From assembly GCF_030345715.1 (NCBI RefSeq), contig NZ_JAUASX010000004.1, positions 62,001 through 126,000 on the forward strand: 64,000 nucleotides of DNA, written 5' to 3'. A model generated the notes under the pieces. The model worked only from the letters and a program-made list of their open reading frames with translations. It made no database searches and was not told where the DNA came from. This document shows, one piece after another, positions 61,087 to 64,000 of the stretch. Numbering within the stretch: the stretch's first letter is position 1; every line of letters starts with the position of its first letter. The translations under genes and the position numbers were made by a program. The stretch comes from Solimonas sp. SE-A11 (GTDB lineage: Bacteria; Pseudomonadota; Gammaproteobacteria; Nevskiales; Nevskiaceae).

Positions 61087-61772
61087 GGCGCACCCACCTT
61101 GGCCACCGGCGCGAGTGCGTCGGCCAGCAAGCGCGGCGAGGACGCCATCTCCTCCAGCTGGCGCCAGCCGTTGCGCACGTCGCCGAGCATGACCGACGGC
61201 GAGTGCCGGTAGTAGCTTCCCCAGTGGCCACGCTCGGTCTCGGGCAGCCGCTCGATCGGTGCCGGAGCCATGACGCTCAGCGGCAGCCCCAGGCGGGTGA
61301 AGCCATTGCAGAGTCGGGCAGCGCCGGTGAATACCACCCAGTGGAAGGACTGGCGGTGCAGCAGGCGCGTGAGCAGCGGGATCAGCTCGCGCAGTGCGCC
61401 CGGCGAGGCACCGGCCAGGTTGCCGACTTCGGCAATGTGCCGGCGCAGGACGGGCTCGCCGGCCCGCCGGGAGACGAGCTGCTCCACCGGCTCGTCGAGA
61501 TAGCACTCCAGGAACAAGCGCTCTTCGGCTGCGGAGCGCATGCCGAAGGCGGCATGCAGCTGGCCGTCGTCGTCATAGGTGCCGAACAGGCGTGGCATGA
61601 ACCGGTGGAGTTCGGCGCCGTAGGTTGCGGCAAAGCGCTCGGCGATGAAACGCTCGAGCCGCACGCGTTCTTCGCGTTCGGCTCGGCACAGGCGGATACC
61701 GCTGTCCGGCAGCAGATCGCCGGAGACTGCACCCTGGCTGGTCTCGCCTTCGGGGGAGGCGTGGGAGAACAT
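61083..61772 (-). CDS. Thermostable hemolysin-family protein (GNAT-like)
   Basis: A 229-aa protein matching the thermostable hemolysin family: ERFIAERFAATYGAELHRFMPRLFG (about 41-65), LECYLDEPVEQL (about 88) and EVGNLAGASPGALREL (about 115). Despite the name, the fold is related to acyltransferases of the GNAT/acyl-homoserine-lactone synthase kind, so an acyl-transfer role is more likely than pore formation. First gene of the operon; a TCATGAA...TTCATGA inverted repeat lies 87-111 bp upstream of its ATG. No signal peptide. It may join an activated acyl group to an acceptor amine or alcohol. Confidence 0.82.
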   Translation of the reverse strand: MFSHASPEGETSQGAVSGDLLPDSGIRLCRAEREERVRLERFIAERFAATYGAELHRFMPRLFGTYDDDGQLHAAFGMRSAAEERLFLECYLDEPVEQLVSRRAGEPVLRRHIAEVGNLAGASPGALRELIPLLTRLLHRQSFHWVVFTGAARLCNGFTRLGLPLSVMAPAPIERLPETERGHWGSYYRHSPSVMLGDVRNGWRQLEEMASSPRLLADALAPVAKVGAP

Positions 61773-61858
61773 GGGAATCGCTTCCTGGTCAGGGCCCGGA
61801 GTGGGCCATGCCAGAAAGGGAGCAACGCCGGTGCCAGAGCCGAGCTATTGAGACAACA

Positions 61859-61883
61859 TCATGAATTCAAATGGTTTTCATGA
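61859..61883. promoter_or_regulatory. Inverted repeat upstream of the five-gene operon
   Basis: TCATGAA (61859-61865) and TTCATGA (61877-61883) form a perfect inverted repeat with 11-bp spacing, in an AT-rich segment about 90 bp before the operon's first ATG. The half-site resembles ATGAAA of the RND operator at 56772-56790, though spacing differs. A regulator site is inferred. Confidence 0.45.
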
Positions 61884-61964
61884 AATTCCACGGAGCAATG
61901 TCCGCGCTGCGGAGGCAGCAGGACTTGTCAGACCCGCAAGCCCTGTCCGACAAATCTTGCAGGG

Positions 61965-62432
61965 TCAGCGGCTGCAGTCGACCGGGGTGTCCGCCGGCAG
62001 CACGCGACCCTCGGCGTCCACCAGCAGCACCGCGCGGACGCGCTCATCCATCGAGCAGTACGGCAGGTAGCCGATGGCGTTGCGCGTGCCCGCGACGAAT
62101 CGCAGGACCGCGGCCTCCGACGCCAGCACGTGGGGCGGCCTTATGCCATGGTAGTACTGCTCGTTCCAGTAGCTCTCCATGGCTTCGGGTGTCAGCCGCA
62201 GCAGGGACTCGGTGAAGCGGCGGCGCAGCGGATGGTCCGCCGGCAGGTTCACCGGCTCGATGCGGCGTCCGTCCGGCCACATCAGCTTCTTGCGCTTGTA
62301 GATCAGGGAGACATCGTCCGCGTCGAAGCTCACCGGCCCGCGCTGTACCGGTGCGATCACGGCGATCACCGGCTCGACCGCCTGGGCAGCCGAGGCAAGG
62401 CTCAGCGCGAGCGCCAGGAGAGTCCGGCGCAT
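61965..62432 (-). CDS. PstS-like periplasmic protein (short)
   Basis: A 155-aa protein with a signal peptide (LLALALSLASAAQA) and one PstS/PBP-like lobe: VSFDADDVSLIYKRKKLMWP, then NLPADHPLRRRFTESLL and RNAIGYLPYCSMD, where NAIGYL is the substrate-lobe signature of phosphate-binding-like proteins. It is about half the length of true PstS, so it lacks the second lobe. Its start overlaps the stop of the porin-like gene upstream. Short PstS-like proteins next to an outer-membrane barrel and a sensor protein occur in several proteobacteria; they are thought to serve signalling more than transport. Confidence 0.82.
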   Translation of the reverse strand: MRRTLLALALSLASAAQAVEPVIAVIAPVQRGPVSFDADDVSLIYKRKKLMWPDGRRIEPVNLPADHPLRRRFTESLLRLTPEAMESYWNEQYYHGIRPPHVLASEAAVLRFVAGTRNAIGYLPYCSMDERVRAVLLVDAEGRVLPADTPVDCSR

Positions 62433-63529
62433 CAGAACATCACCGCGAACGATGCGAGCAGCCCGTCGCGAGCGTCGATGTCGTTATCGGTGGCCCGGCT
62501 GTACTCGGCCTTGAATACCAGCCCGGGATACGGCCGGTAATTCAGTCCGCCCAGGTAGACGTTGAGGTCGCGCGTGGCGGCCGTGTCCCGGAAGGTTTCA
62601 TAGCGGGCCACCGCGAACAGGCGCTCGCCCAGCGGGGCCACCAGCTGCAGGTAGCCGCCCTGCTCGTCACGTTCGGCATTGGTCAGGCTGGTGACGCGGT
62701 AGGCGAATTCGCCTGTGAGTTCGAACCGCCGCCAGTTCCACTGGAAATCCGCGCCGTAGAGCCGCCGGCGCTGGCCGACGCTGCTGTCCAGTTCGAAATC
62801 GACGAAGGACAGGCCCACGTTGAGCTGCGGCAACAGGTCGGTGGACAGGTGCAGGCCATAGGCCTCCTTGAAGGCGTCCAGTTCCGGATTGGGAAACAGT
62901 TCCTGTCCGGGCGACCCGTAGATGGAATACTCCAGGCCGCGCGGCAGCCAGGGCAGCACGCCTGTCAGCATCGCGCCGGTCGCATTGACCGGGAAGGTGG
63001 CCTCGGTGACCAATGGCCGCGAGGTGGTCCACACCAGTGGCGCCGCGTGGATCAGGTTCCAGTGGCCGATAGGGGTCAGGAACTTGCCGAAGCGGAACGT
63101 GAGGGAGTCGCTATAGCTGTAGTCGAAGTAGAGACGCTCCAGGCCCAGGTAGGCTTCGTCGGTGGTGAACTCGTCGGAGTTGGCGAGCAGGCTGTCCTCC
63201 AGCTCCACCTCGGTGAAGAAACGCCAGCGCCCGCCGCCATCCCACCAGAGGAACCCGCTCAGTGAATCCAGGCCCGCCCTCCAGTCAGGCTCTCCCGACG
63301 CGCCCCCGGTGCCGTCGTAGGCCGCCACGGCGTAGCCGCCCAGCGTGACCCCGCTGTCTCCCAGGGCTCGCCCCTGGCCGAGCTGGTAAGGCGCGATGGG
63401 CGTGCTCTCCTCCACCGCCGGCTCCGGCTCCGGCTCAGGCTCCGGGGGAGACTGCGCCAGGATCGCCGGGCAGGCGAAGACCAGCGACCATGCCGCCATA
63501 CGCAAAAGAGAATCAAACCTGTTCAGCAT
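62432..63529 (-). CDS. Outer-membrane beta-barrel (porin-like) protein
   Basis: A 365-aa protein: signal peptide (SLVFACPAILAQ), a short (EP)-rich linker, then alternating amphipathic strands typical of a beta-barrel (GGRWRFFTEVELEDS, YFDYSYSDSLTFRFG, RFELTGEFAYRVTS) ending LASFAVMF with the C-terminal phenylalanine needed for assembly. Motif FRFGKFLTPIGHWN resembles barrels of the porin group whose ligands are unknown. Operon-like with the PstS-like gene (1-bp overlap) and divergent from the sensor gene only 45 bp away, so the three probably form a system responding to an anion or nutrient. Confidence 0.8.
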   Translation of the reverse strand: MLNRFDSLLRMAAWSLVFACPAILAQSPPEPEPEPEPAVEESTPIAPYQLGQGRALGDSGVTLGGYAVAAYDGTGGASGEPDWRAGLDSLSGFLWWDGGGRWRFFTEVELEDSLLANSDEFTTDEAYLGLERLYFDYSYSDSLTFRFGKFLTPIGHWNLIHAAPLVWTTSRPLVTEATFPVNATGAMLTGVLPWLPRGLEYSIYGSPGQELFPNPELDAFKEAYGLHLSTDLLPQLNVGLSFVDFELDSSVGQRRRLYGADFQWNWRRFELTGEFAYRVTSLTNAERDEQGGYLQLVAPLGERLFAVARYETFRDTAATRDLNVYLGGLNYRPYPGLVFKAEYSRATDNDIDARDGLLASFAVMF

Positions 63530-63574
63530 CGAGGACTGCCGCGCGCGCCCGGGAAAGACTTACTCTATCGCACC

Positions 63575-64000
63575 GTGACGATCCGTCGAATCCTGTTGCT
63601 CGCCTTTTTGCTGGTCAGCCTGTTGCCGGCGGCGGTGCTGACGCGCCTGGCCTTCGACCGCAGCCGCGCGGCGATGCTGGGCGAGATCGAACAGGGCGTG
63701 ATGCGCAGCACCGCGGCGGTGTCGGCCGAGGCCGACAAGCTGCTGTACGAGCGGCTGCTCAATGCGACCACCTGGAATCACCTGGAGGTCATGCAGGACC
63801 TGCGCATCGACGACGTGGACAAGCGCCTGTCGTCCTTCCTGTCGGAGATGAAGCTGCGCTACGGCGGAACCTACCGTGCGCTGCATGCCGTGGACGGCGC
63901 CGGCCGCATCGTGGCCAGCAGCGACCCCGCGCGCATCGGCCAGGCCTATCCGACGCCCCATCCCTGGGCGCAGGCCGCGTTGCCCGGTGGCCTGGTCCGC
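63575..64000 (+). CDS. Sensor protein N-terminus (extracytoplasmic Cache-like domain), cut by window end
   Basis: The first 142 codons of a longer protein from GTG 63575. A membrane helix (about residues 4-24, ILLLAFLLVSLLPAAVLT) is followed by a periplasmic domain rich in charged helices, with ERLLNATTWNHLEVMQDLRI and LHAVDGAGRIVASSDPARIG. The latter is the beta-strand pattern of dCache domains found in histidine kinases and diguanylate cyclases. The output domain is beyond the window. It is divergent from the porin-PstS pair and probably senses their ligand or regulates them. Confidence 0.75.
   Translation, partial: MTIRRILLLAFLLVSLLPAAVLTRLAFDRSRAAMLGEIEQGVMRSTAAVSAEADKLLYERLLNATTWNHLEVMQDLRIDDVDKRLSSFLSEMKLRYGGTYRALHAVDGAGRIVASSDPARIGQAYPTPHPWAQAALPGGLVR

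Noticed and set aside
61083..61772. True pore-forming hemolysin
   Set aside because: The family name is historical; no signal peptide and the operon context favours an acyltransferase-like enzyme.

Overview
The window is GC-rich, gene-dense chromosomal DNA from a Gram-negative bacterium, shown by two TonB-dependent receptors, an RND pump and an outer-membrane barrel. The gene mix (Entner-Doudoroff enzymes, heterotetrameric sarcosine oxidase, Baeyer-Villiger-type monooxygenase, HSL-type esterases, AlkK-like ligase, many TonB receptors) fits a heterotrophic gammaproteobacterium of the Solimonas/Nevskia kind. That placement is inference; no rRNA, tRNA or CRISPR array is visible.

Layout. (1) 0.1-5.5 kb, minus strand: sarcosine oxidase operon soxB-soxD-soxA-soxG, with a 270-bp MITE-like inverted-repeat element sitting exactly between soxB and soxD. 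(2) 5.6-8.9 kb, plus strand: FdhF/YdeP-type molybdopterin oxidoreductase, a 76-aa helix-turn-helix-like protein and fdhD; with sox this reads as a C1 oxidation block. (3) 8.9-23.6 kb: eda-edd diverging from zwf-pgl-glk, then a LacI regulator with a GPH sugar symporter, two HSL esterases, a GH37 trehalase and a TonB receptor. Two perfect LacI-type operators tie the esterases to the sugar genes. Together these could take a (possibly acylated) trehalose to pyruvate. (4) 23.6-31.9 kb: LuxR-type regulator, third esterase, acyl-CoA ligase, second LuxR-type regulator, hydrolase plus Baeyer-Villiger monooxygenase, AraC regulator, GST and a DUF2834 membrane protein: lipid or ketone metabolism. (5) 31.9-37.2 kb: MarR regulator with a C-terminal cysteine cluster, decayed sulfotransferase and alcohol dehydrogenase, lipoprotein serine hydrolase, MFS exporter.

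(6) 37.4-50.5 kb: a second catabolic island around a TetR regulator. Leftward lie an amidohydrolase, an orphan second soxB and an EamA transporter. Rightward lie a TonB receptor broken by one in-frame stop, an S9 peptidase, an alpha/beta hydrolase, a DUF885 peptidase and a threonine dehydratase-like enzyme. This looks like peptide uptake, cleavage and oxidative demethylation. A related AT-rich operator motif lies upstream of this island, of the sox operon, of the fdh genes and near the window start, suggesting one regulon.

(7) 50.6-52.5 kb: small membrane protein with a clear terminator, an RNase T2-like protein lacking its catalytic residues, and several gene relics. (8) 52.5-56.7 kb: RND efflux pair behind a perfect 19-bp palindrome. 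(9) 57.5-61.8 kb: five-gene operon of thermostable-hemolysin-like acyltransferase, acyl-AMP ligase, heme-oxygenase-like diiron oxidase, SDR and TPR protein. It looks like an uncharacterised fatty-acid-derived small-molecule pathway and is the best candidate for an undescribed system. (10) 62.0-64.0 kb: PstS-like protein, outer-membrane barrel and a divergent sensor protein cut by the window edge.
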